A DNA stretch of 64,000 bases from Conexibacter sp. CPCC 206217 (GCF_030646165.1 NZ_JAUTDO010000012.1:62001-126000); one strand, 5' to 3'. Shown: positions 43,462 through 52,176, numbered from the stretch's first letter. Notes: generated from the letters alone by a model not told the origin. Numbers and translations: made by a program.

Positions 43462-45792
43462 TTACGCGGCGACCGGCTCCTGCACCGCGCTCGGCTCGAT
43501 CGTCAGCGCGATCTCGCCGTCGGCGTCGGCGGCGGCGACACGGTCGCCGTCCTTCAGGCGACCCTCGATGATCGCCTTCGTCAGCTCCTTCTCCAGCGTG
43601 CGGCGCACGTGGCGCTGCAGCGGGCGGGCGCCGTACTGCGGGTCGAAGCCCTCACGCGACAGGCGCGCGACCAGCTCCGGCTCGACGTCGAGGCGGATGT
43701 TGCGCTCCTCGTACAGCCGGTCCTCGACGCGTCCGACGATCAGCTCGCCGATGCGGTCGATCTGCTCGCTCTCGAGCGCGTCGAACACGACCAGCTCGTC
43801 GATCCGGTTGACGAACTCCGGCAGGAAGGCGCTCTTCGCCGCCGCCAGCATCCGCTCCGACGCCTCTTCGCGGTCCGTCTGTCCCGCGCCGTCGTCGGCG
43901 GTGAAGCCGATGCCGCGCTTCTTCGCCGCGCCGGCCCCGAGGTTCGACGTCATCACCAGGATCGCGTTGTTGAAGTCGACCGTGCGGCCCTCGCCGTCGG
44001 TCAGCCGTCCGTCGTCCATCACCTGCAGCAGCACGTTCCAGACCTCGGGGTGGGCCTTCTCGATCTCGTCGAGCAGGATCACGCTGTACGGGCGCCGGCG
44101 CACCGGCTCCGTCAGCTGTCCGCCCTCGCCGTAGCCGACATAGCCGGGCGGCGATCCGATCAGCCGCGCAACCGTGTGGGCCTCGCGGAACTCGGACATG
44201 TCGATCCGGACCAGCGAACGCTCGTCGCCGAACAGCCGCTCCGCCAGCGCCTTCACCAGCTCGGTCTTGCCGACGCCGGTGGGGCCGAGGAAGAGGAAGC
44301 TGCCGACCGGGCGGTCGCCCTCCGACAGGCCGACCCGGCTGCGGCGGATCGTGTCGGACACGACCTCCACGGCACGGTCCTGGCCGATCACGCGGGCGTG
44401 CAGCTCGGACTCCAGCTCCTGCAGCTTCTCCAGCTCGCCTTCGACCAGCTCGCCCAGCGGGATCCCGGTGCGGGCCGCGACGACCGCCGCGACGTCCGTC
44501 TCGGTCACTGCCAGGCCGCCGATCGCGACATGGGGGCGCTCGCCCTCGCGCGCGACGGTCTCGTGCGGCTCCAGCGTCTCGATCTGCTGCTCCAGCTGCG
44601 CGATCCGCGTCTTCAGGTCCGACGCGTCCTCGTACGCCTCCGCGTCGACCGCCGCCTGCTTCTCAGCCTGCAGGTGGTCGAGCTCGCGCCGCAGCTTCGC
44701 GACGTCGCTGCGCTCGCCGTGCAGACGCACGCGGGCCGCCGCCTGGTCGACCAGGTCGATCGCCTTGTCGGGCAGGTGGTACTCGGTCACGTAGCGGTCG
44801 GACAGCTTCGCCGCGGCTTCCAGCGCCGCGTCGGCGATCTTGACGTCGTGGTGCTGCTCGTACGCCGAGCGCAGGCCGCGCAGGATCTCGACCGTCGCCT
44901 CGACGCTGGGCTCGTCGACGTGGACCGCCGCGAACCGCCGCGCGAGCGCGTGGTCCTTCTCGATCTTGCGGTACTCCGCCAGCGTGGTCGCGCCGACGAC
45001 GCGGACCTCGCCGCGTGCCAGCAGCGGCTTCAGCAGGTTGGCGGCGTCCATCGCGCCCTCCGCCCCACCGGCGCCGACGATCGTGTGCAGCTCGTCGATG
45101 AACAGGACGACCCTGCCCTCGGTCGCGACGACCTCCGCCAGCGCCGTCTTCAGGCGCTGCTCGAACTGGCCGCGGAACTGGGCGCCGGCGATCATCCCGC
45201 CGAGGTCGACGGAGACGATCCGCACGTCGCGCAGGGTCTCGGGCACGTGGCCCTGGGCGATGCGCAGCGCGAGTCCCTCCGCGATCGCGGTCTTGCCGAC
45301 GCCGGCTTCGCCGATCAGCACGGCGTTGTTCTTGCGCCGGCGCGCCAGCACCTCGATCGTCTGCTCGATCTCGTCGTCGCGGCCGATCACCGGGTCGACG
45401 CGGCCGTTGCGCGCGTCCTCGGTCAGGTCGCGACCGAACTGGTCGAGCGTCGGGGTGTCGGAGCCGTTGCCGCCGCCGTTGACGGGGGCGACGCCGCGCT
45501 GGTTGGGCGCCCAGGCGGGACTCGCCTGCGGCAGGCCGTTGCGCGCGGCGCGCGGTGCGCGGGGGTCACGCGGATCGTCGGGACCGCTCGGCGGGAACTG
45601 CCCGAACGGGCGCGGAGCGGAGCCGTTGCCGGCGGTGGTCGGGCCGGCCAGCAGCGTGCGCGCGCACATGTCGCAGAGCGCCCCATCGACGCGCTGCCCC
45701 TGCGCGGACCAAGCGACCGGAACGGTCCCCGGACGCTTTCCGCAGACGGCGCACAGCTCAGCGCCGGTGTTGGAATGCTCGTGGTTCGCCAT
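43462..45792 (-). CDS. ClpE-type AAA+ unfoldase (Clp ATPase with N-terminal zinc finger)
   Basis: 776 residues. It begins with a zinc finger of exact spacing C-x2-C-x22-C-x2-C (CAVC...CDMC), as in Bacillus ClpE, then a Gly/Pro-rich linker. Two AAA+ modules follow: the first with GEAGVGKTAIAEGLA and LFIDELHTIVGAG, the second with GPTGVGKTELVKALAE, ILLDEIEKAHPEV and LLQVMDDGRLTDGEG. A coiled-coil UVR-like insertion (KQAAVDAEAYEDASDLKTRI) separates them. It should unfold proteins for ClpP. Starts at 45792 or 45801 are both possible, neither with ideal ribosome-site spacing. No CIRCE or CtsR box was found upstream. Confidence 0.9.
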   Translation of the reverse strand: MANHEHSNTGAELCAVCGKRPGTVPVAWSAQGQRVDGALCDMCARTLLAGPTTAGNGSAPRPFGQFPPSGPDDPRDPRAPRAARNGLPQASPAWAPNQRGVAPVNGGGNGSDTPTLDQFGRDLTEDARNGRVDPVIGRDDEIEQTIEVLARRRKNNAVLIGEAGVGKTAIAEGLALRIAQGHVPETLRDVRIVSVDLGGMIAGAQFRGQFEQRLKTALAEVVATEGRVVLFIDELHTIVGAGGAEGAMDAANLLKPLLARGEVRVVGATTLAEYRKIEKDHALARRFAAVHVDEPSVEATVEILRGLRSAYEQHHDVKIADAALEAAAKLSDRYVTEYHLPDKAIDLVDQAAARVRLHGERSDVAKLRRELDHLQAEKQAAVDAEAYEDASDLKTRIAQLEQQIETLEPHETVAREGERPHVAIGGLAVTETDVAAVVAARTGIPLGELVEGELEKLQELESELHARVIGQDRAVEVVSDTIRRSRVGLSEGDRPVGSFLFLGPTGVGKTELVKALAERLFGDERSLVRIDMSEFREAHTVARLIGSPPGYVGYGEGGQLTEPVRRRPYSVILLDEIEKAHPEVWNVLLQVMDDGRLTDGEGRTVDFNNAILVMTSNLGAGAAKKRGIGFTADDGAGQTDREEASERMLAAAKSAFLPEFVNRIDELVVFDALESEQIDRIGELIVGRVEDRLYEERNIRLDVEPELVARLSREGFDPQYGARPLQRHVRRTLEKELTKAIIEGRLKDGDRVAAADADGEIALTIEPSAVQEPVAA

Positions 45793-45974
45793 GAAACTCA
45801 TCACTCTCTTCAGAACGATCCGCAACGGGATCTAAGTCGTGTTCGCTTAGATTAGCACGTGTGCTTGCACATGCAACTATCTGTGAGCGGGTGCACACAA
45901 GTGCGCGATCACCGCCGCGGACTGGGTTTCCTGCTGCTCTGAACGGCGCCGGGCGTCGAGCAGACGCCCGCCGG

Positions 45975-46379
45975 CTATGGCGTCGTCGTCGTGTTGCCGG
46001 GCGCGGTCGCGCCTCTGTCCGGCACGAACACGGTGCGGCCGTCGGCGAGTCTGTAGACGCGGCCGAGCTGCTCGCCCTGGCCGATCGCTCTCTCCCCCGG
46101 TCTGACCTCGATCGTTCTGACGCTCTCGCCTCTTCTGATCAGGATCGAGCCGGCCGGAGCGGTCTGACCGCTCTGCGATCTGCCGTCTCTGCGGATCAGG
46201 TCGTCGGTCAGGTTGAGCGAGGAGAGCGACGACAGCAGGAACGCGATCGACAGCACGATGCCGAGGTCGAAGAGGTTGACGAGGCCGTCGAGCGGGTCGC
46301 CGGCGCGGTCTTCGCGCGAGCGCGCGCGGGCGCGGATGGTCGGCTGACCGGGCGCACCCGGCGGGCCGTATTGCGTCAC
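45975..46379 (-). CDS. ExbD-position membrane protein, DUF2149-like
   Basis: 134 residues. The hydrophilic N-terminus is followed by DPLDGLVNLFDLGIVLSIAFLLSSLSSL, one membrane helix preceded by the DPL-G-xNLFD pattern I associate with DUF2149, then a short extracytoplasmic domain ending in Thr-Thr-Thr-Pro. One N-terminal helix with an acidic residue at its start and an external domain is the layout of ExbD/TolR. Its ATG overlaps the ExbB-like stop (ATGA), so it is the presumed channel partner. It lacks an obvious full ExbD domain. Confidence 0.7.
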   Translation of the reverse strand: MTQYGPPGAPGQPTIRARARSREDRAGDPLDGLVNLFDLGIVLSIAFLLSSLSSLNLTDDLIRRDGRSQSGQTAPAGSILIRRGESVRTIEVRPGERAIGQGEQLGRVYRLADGRTVFVPDRGATAPGNTTTTP

Positions 46380-47080
46380 GACGGCGCCTCCGCGGACAGC
46401 TTCTCCGCCGCCGACTCCATCCCGACGCTCTGGCGCGGATGCGTGTGCAGCGGCGTCGCGGTCACGGCGTAGTTGGCGAGTTGGGCGTTGACGTACTCGA
46501 CGTCGGAGTAGTCCTGGTCGTACATGCGGTCACGCATCAGCGAGACCGCGAACGCGACCGCGCCGATCAGCAGGCCCGCGACCGTGACGCTGAAGGCGAC
46601 GCGGAGGTCGTCGGTGAGGCGGTTGACGTCGCCGTCGCCGAGCGCGGCGAGCGCTGGCGAGAGCGGGATCAGCGTCCCCATCAGGCCCAGCGCCGGCCCC
46701 ATCCGCACGAGGATCCGCGTGCGCTCCAGCCGCTTGACGGAGCGGTAGTCGTATTCCGCCAGGCGCTTGGCGATGCGGTTGGCGGCATCGGGATGGCCGC
46801 GCTGCTCGACGATCGCCGCGAGCGCCTCGTTCATCGCCTCGTTGTAGCCGACGCTCGTGACCGCGCGCAGGGCCGTCGCTCTGTCGCCGGCGGCGAGCGC
46901 CTCGCGCGCGAGGTCGACGGCGTGCTCGGTGCGCGCGACGCTGCGGACCTTGCGGCGGCGCTGCTCGCCGATCAGGATGCCGACCTCGGCGATCACGACG
47001 ACCAGCGCGAGGATGGCCAGGATCAGCACCGGAACGCGGAGCGCGTCGGAGATCTCGAAGAGGATGTTCTCGATCGTCAT
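46376..47080 (-). CDS. MotA/TolQ/ExbB-family proton channel protein
   Basis: 234 residues with three membrane helices: FEISDALRVPVLILAILALVVVIAEVGILI, then after a cytosolic domain MGPALGLMGTLIPLSPALAALG and AFSVTVAGLLIGAVAFAVSL. The GLMGTLIPL and T-V-A-G-LLIG motifs match the TolQ/ExbB channel helices. It should use the proton gradient to move an extracytoplasmic partner. ATG 47080 overlaps the PKD-protein stop (ATGA) and its stop overlaps the DUF2149-like start, giving a tightly coupled three-gene cassette. Confidence 0.88.
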   Translation of the reverse strand: MTIENILFEISDALRVPVLILAILALVVVIAEVGILIGEQRRRKVRSVARTEHAVDLAREALAAGDRATALRAVTSVGYNEAMNEALAAIVEQRGHPDAANRIAKRLAEYDYRSVKRLERTRILVRMGPALGLMGTLIPLSPALAALGDGDVNRLTDDLRVAFSVTVAGLLIGAVAFAVSLMRDRMYDQDYSDVEYVNAQLANYAVTATPLHTHPRQSVGMESAAEKLSAEAPS

Positions 47081-48393
47081 GGCTTGAAGTACGGCAGGGT
47101 CGTGCGGGACTCGAGGCCCCATCCAAGCATGACGAGCGCCGCGAGGCCCGCCAGCACCCACACGGCGGCCGGCACGTGCAGCGGCTTCGACGCCTCCTCG
47201 GGCGGCTTGCCGGCGAGCGCGGCGGCCGACGGCAACGGCAGCGGCAGGTCGGCCGAGGCGAGCAGGTAGCCGTCGACGGTCTCGCCCTGCGGCGCGGTCG
47301 TCACGGGCGCTCTTCTGGCCGGATCCGGCTTCGGCTTCGGCGTCTTTCTCGGCTTGGGCGACGGGGTCGGAGCCGGCGTCGGCGCCGCGGGCGTGGCGGG
47401 CGGCGGCGTGGCGGCCGACGGCGCCGGGTCGGAGGACGCCGGCGGCGTGTAGCCGTCGTCGTACGTCGGCGGCTCGACGGGCGGCGGCGTGTCGTCCTCG
47501 CTCGCGTCGTCTCTCGACGGCGTTCTTCTCGCGCTTCTGGCTCTTCTTCTGTCTCTTCTGTCGGGCTTGTTCGGGTTCGGCACGACACCCTCGACGGCGT
47601 CGCCCTCTCTGCTGACGATCTCGACCGTCGCGAACGGCGCGATCTCCTGCGTCCACGCTCGCCCGTCGACGATGAACGTCGCCAGCACGTTGTAGACGCC
47701 GGGCTTCTTGAACGCATGCGACACGACCGAGTCGCCCGTTCTGAGCAGCTCGCCGTCGTCGTTGAACTCCCACTCGTACCTCGTGCGCGCGGGATCGACG
47801 CCGGGCGGCAGCGTCGCGGAGAACTTGACCGTCTGGTCGACGTACGCCTCCGCGCGCGACGCGGTCACCTTCGGCTCCCGCGCGAGCCTGATCGTCAGTC
47901 TGCCGTCGACCACGCCGGCGAGGTCGCTCAACGCCGCCGGGAACGACGTGATCGAGCGGAACACCTTCGGCGCGCCGTCTCTGTCCCGGAAGATGCCCGC
48001 GACCGCGCCGCCGCTGATCAGCATCGACTCACTCGTGATCGCCATCGGCCCACCATCCGGGCGGTCGACCGCGATCGCGCTCCACGACGTCGGCGCGATC
48101 CCGAAGCGCGCGAAGATCGCCCCCAGCGACATCGCCTCGTCACTGCTCGCGTTGCCGTTCTCGTCGACGAAGTGGGCGCCGGCGTCGCGGTGCTGCACGA
48201 GGCTCGACCACAGCTCCGACTTCGGCGGGCTGCCGTCGGCTGGCACGACCACGACGAGCGGATCGACCGGAGCGACGCCCTCCTGCGCCTGCGCCGGCAG
48301 CGCGACCGCGAGCAGCAGCGCGGCGAACGCCAGCAGCATCCGCAGCGGATGCCGGCTGACCGGGGTGCTTGGACGGGAGAGCGAGCGGCGCAT
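47077..48393 (-). CDS. Secreted, C-terminally anchored PKD-domain protein of the ExbB cassette
   Basis: 438 residues. The signal peptide is MRRSLSRP... LRMLLAFAALLLAVALPAQA. An unrecognised extracytoplasmic domain of about 150 residues follows, then a PKD-like domain (VDQTVKFSATLPPG, RYEWEFNDDGELL, SVVSHAFKKPGVYNVLATF), a long basic/acidic then Pro/Ala-rich linker (PPPATPAAPTPAPTPSPKPRK) and one C-terminal membrane helix (VWVLAGLAALVMLGWGL). It resembles a TonB-like periplasm-spanning arm inverted in topology, with a stalk reaching through the wall. Start 48393 is chosen for the signal peptide; an upstream ATG at 48441 is less likely. A TTAGG-N4-CCTAA box lies about 63 bp upstream. Confidence 0.75.
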   Translation of the reverse strand: MRRSLSRPSTPVSRHPLRMLLAFAALLLAVALPAQAQEGVAPVDPLVVVVPADGSPPKSELWSSLVQHRDAGAHFVDENGNASSDEAMSLGAIFARFGIAPTSWSAIAVDRPDGGPMAITSESMLISGGAVAGIFRDRDGAPKVFRSITSFPAALSDLAGVVDGRLTIRLAREPKVTASRAEAYVDQTVKFSATLPPGVDPARTRYEWEFNDDGELLRTGDSVVSHAFKKPGVYNVLATFIVDGRAWTQEIAPFATVEIVSREGDAVEGVVPNPNKPDRRDRRRARSARRTPSRDDASEDDTPPPVEPPTYDDGYTPPASSDPAPSAATPPPATPAAPTPAPTPSPKPRKTPKPKPDPARRAPVTTAPQGETVDGYLLASADLPLPLPSAAALAGKPPEEASKPLHVPAAVWVLAGLAALVMLGWGLESRTTLPYFKP

Positions 48394-48454
48394 GCGAAGT
48401 TGACGCACCGACGTTGCATCGGCCGACGGTTGCGTCGTCAAGACCTTAACACGG

Positions 48455-48470
48455 ATTAGGCACCCCTAAT
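48455..48470. promoter_or_regulatory. DtxR/IdeR-like box upstream of the PKD/ExbB cassette
   Basis: ATTAGGCACCCCTAAT: TTAGG-N4-CCTAA with flanking A/T symmetry, about 62 bp upstream of the chosen start. It is the third site of this form in the window. Confidence 0.65.
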
Positions 48471-48519
48471 GGGGTAGCAGGGCGCCGCTACGCGGGCCGC
48501 GGCTGCACGCGCAGACTGA

Positions 48520-48538
48520 GCCGCGCAGCCTGCGCGGC
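48520..48538 (-). terminator. Hairpin after the GT2-GtrA gene
   Basis: GCCGCGCA / TGCGCGGC, a perfect 8-bp stem with a 3-nt loop, about 28 bp past the stop. Confidence 0.5.
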
Positions 48539-48565
48539 GGACGACCCCGCTGCGCAGGCCGAGGC

Positions 48566-49702
48566 TCAGGCGCGCGCCTCGGCCCGCTGGCGACGCGCCG
48601 CACGGGCGAAGACCCAGCTCTTCAGCGCGACGTAGCGCGTGATCGTCGCGGCGAGGCCGGCGAGCACGAGCACGGTCAGCTGGACCCAGCGCGCGGGGTG
48701 CGGGTCGAGGCCGTGCAACGTCGCGAGCGCGCCGCTGGTGAGCGCGAGCGTCAGCGCGAAGACGACGACGCCGAGCGCGTACTGGCGCGCGCGCTCGGCG
48801 CGACCGCGGATGCCGAACGTCCAGCGGCGGTTGGCGGCCGTGTTGGCGACGGCGGTCATGGCCAGCGCGAGCACGTTCGCGAGCGCCGCGCCGAGCGCGA
48901 GCCCGGCCGTCAGCACCACGAACAGCAGCGCGTAGGCGAGCGTCGAGGCGACGCCGACCGACATGAAGCGCACGACGGGGCTGTCGAGCAGCAGCCGCCA
49001 GACGCCGCGCAGGTCGGCGAGCGCGGTCGCGACCACGTCCACGCGCGAGTCGGGGTCGTCGACCCAGTCGACCGGCACCTCGTGGATCCGCAGCCCGCGC
49101 CGCTGCGCGAGCACCAGCAGCTCGGTGTCGAAGAACCAGCCCTCGTCCTTGACGTGCGGCAGCAGCGTCGCGAGCGCGTCGGCGCGGACGGCTTTGAAGC
49201 CGCACTGCGCGTCGCTGAACCGCGCGCGCAGGACCGTGCGCAGGATCACGTTGTAGGCACGCGAGATCAGCTCGCGCTTCGGTCCGCGCACGACGCGTGC
49301 GCCGTGCGCCAGTCGTGTTCCGATTGCAACGTCGCTGTGTCCCGACAGCAGCGGCGCCAGCAGCGGCAGCAGCGCGCGCAGGTCGGTCGAGAGGTCGACG
49401 TCCATGTAGGCGACGACGCGTGCGTCGCTGGCCGACCAGGCGGCGCGCAGCGCCCGGCCGCGGCCCTTCTGCGCCAGGCGCACGTACGCGACGTCGCGCA
49501 GCTCAGTTGCGAGCGCGCGGCCGATCGGCTCGGTGCCGTCGGTCGAGGCGTTGTCGGCGACGACGATCCGCCACGAGAACGGCAGCTCGGCGGAGAGGAA
49601 GCGATGGAGGCGTCGCACACAGGTCTCGAGCGCCGCCTGCTCGTTGTACACGGGCACGACGATCTCGACCTGGGGCGCCGTTGCGATGGCGGCGTTGTTC
49701 AT
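48566..49702 (-). CDS. Polyprenyl-phosphate glycosyltransferase: GT2 domain fused to GtrA-like membrane domain
   Basis: 378 residues. Residues about 10-240 form a GT-A glycosyltransferase family 2 domain: VEIVVPVYNEQAALE, VVADNASTDGTEPIG, VVAYMDVDLSTDL with the DxD metal site, and DAQCGFKAVR, as in dolichyl-phosphate-type synthases. The C-terminal 130 residues carry four membrane helices of GtrA type (VRFMSVGVASTLAYALLFVVL, ANTAANRRWTFGIRGR). Together they would make and flip a polyprenyl-linked sugar for the PMT-type glycosyltransferase encoded at 52214. ATG 49702 starts right at the GT2 domain. Confidence 0.9.
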   Translation of the reverse strand: MNNAAIATAPQVEIVVPVYNEQAALETCVRRLHRFLSAELPFSWRIVVADNASTDGTEPIGRALATELRDVAYVRLAQKGRGRALRAAWSASDARVVAYMDVDLSTDLRALLPLLAPLLSGHSDVAIGTRLAHGARVVRGPKRELISRAYNVILRTVLRARFSDAQCGFKAVRADALATLLPHVKDEGWFFDTELLVLAQRRGLRIHEVPVDWVDDPDSRVDVVATALADLRGVWRLLLDSPVVRFMSVGVASTLAYALLFVVLTAGLALGAALANVLALAMTAVANTAANRRWTFGIRGRAERARQYALGVVVFALTLALTSGALATLHGLDPHPARWVQLTVLVLAGLAATITRYVALKSWVFARAARRQRAEARA

Positions 49703-49776
49703 GCACCCCACCGTCGCCCCCGCCCGTGCGAGCCCCGTGGGATCGGGCTGGGAGATCGCTGAGAGGCGCCACGAGC

Positions 49777-49825
49777 GAGGACCGAAGGTCTACTGCTGCT
49801 GAGCAGCAGTAGACCTTCGGTCCTC
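49777..49825. terminator. 49-bp near-perfect palindrome (24-bp arms, 1-nt centre)
   Basis: Arms 49777-49800 and 49802-49825 are perfect complements around a single G. It starts 30 bp beyond the histidine-kinase stop and 75 bp before the glycosyltransferase start, both on the minus strand. As RNA it would fold into a very stable hairpin with an AGCAG/CTGCT apex, plausibly a terminator; the length is far beyond what termination needs. Confidence 0.6.
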
Positions 49826-49854
49826 CGGCGAGCCGGCGTGCGCCGCCGGCCGGG

Positions 49855-51435
49855 TCACCGCGCCGGCAGCGAGACGGTGAACTCCGCGCCGCCGCCGGGC
49901 GCGTTGCGGGCCTGGACACGGCCGCCGTGGGCCTCGACGATGCCGGCGACGATCGCGAGGCCGAGGCCCGCGCCCGCCTGTCCGCGCGTGCGGCCGCCCT
50001 CCGCGCGCCAGAAGCGCTCGAACAGCTCCTCCGGCGCGACGTCCGCCGGCAGCCCGGGCCCGTGGTCGCGCACGACGACCCGCGTCGTCGCCGCGCTCCC
50101 CACCCCCGGCTCGACCGACACCTCGATCGCCGACGCCTCCGGCGTGTGCACGAGCGCGTTGCGCAGCAGGTTGCCGAGCACCTGGCGCAGCTGATGCGCG
50201 TTGCCGGCGACGATGACCGGGGCGTCGGTGAGGCTTGCTCTGCGCTCCCGGATCACGGACCCGCTCCACGATCCCTCAGCCTCCACCGGCGCCGCGATCC
50301 TCAGCGTGATCGCGCGCGCGGGGGCGGCCGCGCGCGCGTCGTCGACGGCGTCGCGGGCGAGCGCCGCGACGTCGACGGGGCTGTGCTCCGCCTCGCGCAC
50401 CTCGTCCAGGCGCGCGAGCGCGAGCAGGTCCTCGACGAGGACGCCCATCCGCATCGCCTCCTCCTCGATCCGGCGCATCGCCTTCTCGGTGTCCTCCGGC
50501 GAGCGCGCAGCGCCGATCCGGAACAGCTCCGCATAGCCGCGGATCGACGACAGCGGCGTGCGCAGTTCGTGCGAGGCGTCGGCGAGGAACCGGCGCAGGC
50601 GCTCCTCGCTCTGCTGCCGCTGCTCGAACGCGACCTCGAGCCGGTCGAGCATGCCGTTGAACGCGATCCCGAGACGGCCCGGCTCGCTGCGCGGATCCGT
50701 CTCCGTGACGCGCTGCGAGAGGTCGCCGCCGGCGATCTTGCCGGCCGTGTGCGCCATCCGCTCCAGCGGCAGCAGCCCGACGCGCACCAGCAGCCAGCCG
50801 CCGACGGCGAGCACCAGCAGCACCCCCGCGATCACGAGCCCCTCGACCAGCAGCAGCCGGTCGAGCGTCTGGTCGACCTCCGTCAGCGGGATCGCGGCGA
50901 CGATCGTGCCGGGGCCGGCCGGATCGGGCGACGCGCGCACGCGGAACTTGACGTCGGAGTCGCCGGCGGCGTCGACGGTGAAGGTGCGGCCCGGTTGGAT
51001 CACTGCCGGCAGCTTGGGCTGGGCGGCGCTCGTCGCACCGTCGCCGTACGCGATCACGACGGGATCGCCGAGCGACTTCCCGTCGCTGCCGAAGCGCTCG
51101 CCGAAGGTCCCCGGCGGTACGCCGAGCCCCGGCTCTCTCCCGTCGGGCGGACGGCCCGCGGCACCGCCGCCGTTCCCGCCGCCAGCGGCACCGCTCCCGC
51201 CCCCTGGAACGGTCAGCGGTGCGCCGGCCGGGCGGCGCGCGGGGCCCGGCGAGTTGCCGACGCCGTTGTCCGCCAGTTCGCGCGCGAGTGCCATCGGCGC
51301 GTCTCTCAGCTGTTGGTCGACGCGATCGAGCAGGAACGAGCGCTGCTCGGCGTAGGTGATCCCGGCGAGTGCGAGCAGGCCGATCGCGGCGAGCGCGAGC
51401 AGGCCGGCGACGAGCCGCGCGCGCAGCGACCGCAT
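49855..51435 (-). CDS. Two-component sensor histidine kinase
   Basis: 526 residues. The N-terminal helix (LVAGLLALAAIGLLALAGI), an extracytoplasmic sensor of about 160 residues with a Gly-rich insertion (GGGSGAAGGGNGGG), a second helix (LVIAGVLLVLAVGGWLL), HAMP, HisKA with H-box FLADASHELRTPLSS and HATPase_c with N-box LGNLLRNALVH, DHGPGLP and GAGLGLAIV. A TrcS/MprB-like actinobacterial kinase. ATG 51435 shares one nucleotide with the stop of the response-regulator gene. The signal is unknown; the Gly-rich insert resembles those of the neighbouring glycosyltransferase. Confidence 0.93.
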   Translation of the reverse strand: MRSLRARLVAGLLALAAIGLLALAGITYAEQRSFLLDRVDQQLRDAPMALARELADNGVGNSPGPARRPAGAPLTVPGGGSGAAGGGNGGGAAGRPPDGREPGLGVPPGTFGERFGSDGKSLGDPVVIAYGDGATSAAQPKLPAVIQPGRTFTVDAAGDSDVKFRVRASPDPAGPGTIVAAIPLTEVDQTLDRLLLVEGLVIAGVLLVLAVGGWLLVRVGLLPLERMAHTAGKIAGGDLSQRVTETDPRSEPGRLGIAFNGMLDRLEVAFEQRQQSEERLRRFLADASHELRTPLSSIRGYAELFRIGAARSPEDTEKAMRRIEEEAMRMGVLVEDLLALARLDEVREAEHSPVDVAALARDAVDDARAAAPARAITLRIAAPVEAEGSWSGSVIRERRASLTDAPVIVAGNAHQLRQVLGNLLRNALVHTPEASAIEVSVEPGVGSAATTRVVVRDHGPGLPADVAPEELFERFWRAEGGRTRGQAGAGLGLAIVAGIVEAHGGRVQARNAPGGGAEFTVSLPAR

Positions 51436-52139
51436 CAGGCCGCGCGCGGCAGTCGCAGCGCGTAGCCGACGCCGCGGACCGTCTGGATCAGCGGCGGACC
51501 GTGCGCGTCGAGCTTCTTGCGCAGGTAGCTGACGTAGGTCTCCAGCACGCGCGCGTCGCCGCCGAAGTCGTAGCTCCAGACGTGCTCCAGCAGTTGCGCG
51601 CGTGTCAGCACGCGGCGCGGGTTGAGCATCAGGTAGCGCAGCAGCCGGTACTCGGTCGCGGTCAGCTCGACGAACTCGCCCGCGCGGGTGACCTCGCGCG
51701 CGTCCTCGTCCAGCTCCAGGTCCTCGAACACGAGTCTGCTCGAGTCGGCCTCGGCCATCCCGCTGCGGCGCAGGATCGTGCGGATGCGCGCGACCAGCTC
51801 CTCGAGGCTGAACGGCTTCGTGACGTAGTCGTCGCCGCCGAGCGTCAGCCCGCGCACTCTGTCGTCGGTGGCGTCGCGCGCGGTGAGAAAGATGATCGGC
51901 ACCTTCGCACGCTCCGCACCGAGCCGTCTGGCGACCTCGAAGCCCTCCATGTCGGGGAGCATCACGTCGAGCAGCAGCAGGTGCGGCCGGAACTGCCGCA
52001 CCTGCGCGAGCGCCTCGGCACCGGTCGCCGCCGCGGCGACCTCGAAGCCCTGGTATCTGAGCGCCATCGTGATCACGTCGACGATGTTCGGCTCGTCGTC
52101 GACCACGAGGACGCGGTGAGTCTGCTCGCCCGGGCTCAT
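51435..52139 (-). CDS. OmpR/PhoB-family response regulator (TrcR/MprA-like)
   Basis: 234 residues. The receiver has VLVVDDEPNIVDV, phospho-acceptor Asp in LLLLDVMLPDMEGFE, Thr in FLTARDA and Lys in YVTKPFSLEELVARI. The winged helix has ELTATEYRLLRYLMLNPRRVLTR and YVSYLRKKLD...GVGYALR. It should be phosphorylated by the kinase encoded just downstream. ATG 52139 begins at the receiver; an upstream extension to 52217 overlaps the neighbouring gene. An inverted repeat at 52177-52205 lies just upstream and could be its own operator or the terminator of the gene before. Confidence 0.93.
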   Translation of the reverse strand: MSPGEQTHRVLVVDDEPNIVDVITMALRYQGFEVAAAATGAEALAQVRQFRPHLLLLDVMLPDMEGFEVARRLGAERAKVPIIFLTARDATDDRVRGLTLGGDDYVTKPFSLEELVARIRTILRRSGMAEADSSRLVFEDLELDEDAREVTRAGEFVELTATEYRLLRYLMLNPRRVLTRAQLLEHVWSYDFGGDARVLETYVSYLRKKLDAHGPPLIQTVRGVGYALRLPRAA

Positions 52140-52176
52140 GGAGTGAGTATCCCCACGAAAGCTGGGAACTTCCTGA

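Noticed and set aside
45840..45860. TTAGATTAGC as a DtxR-like box before the Clp gene
   Set aside because: No CCTAA half-site; direct rather than inverted repeat.
45853..45880. TTAGCAC upstream of the ClpE-type gene as a CIRCE element
   Set aside because: Only the first half-site fits; the second GAGTGCTAA arm at 9-bp spacing is missing. No CtsR or HAIR consensus either.
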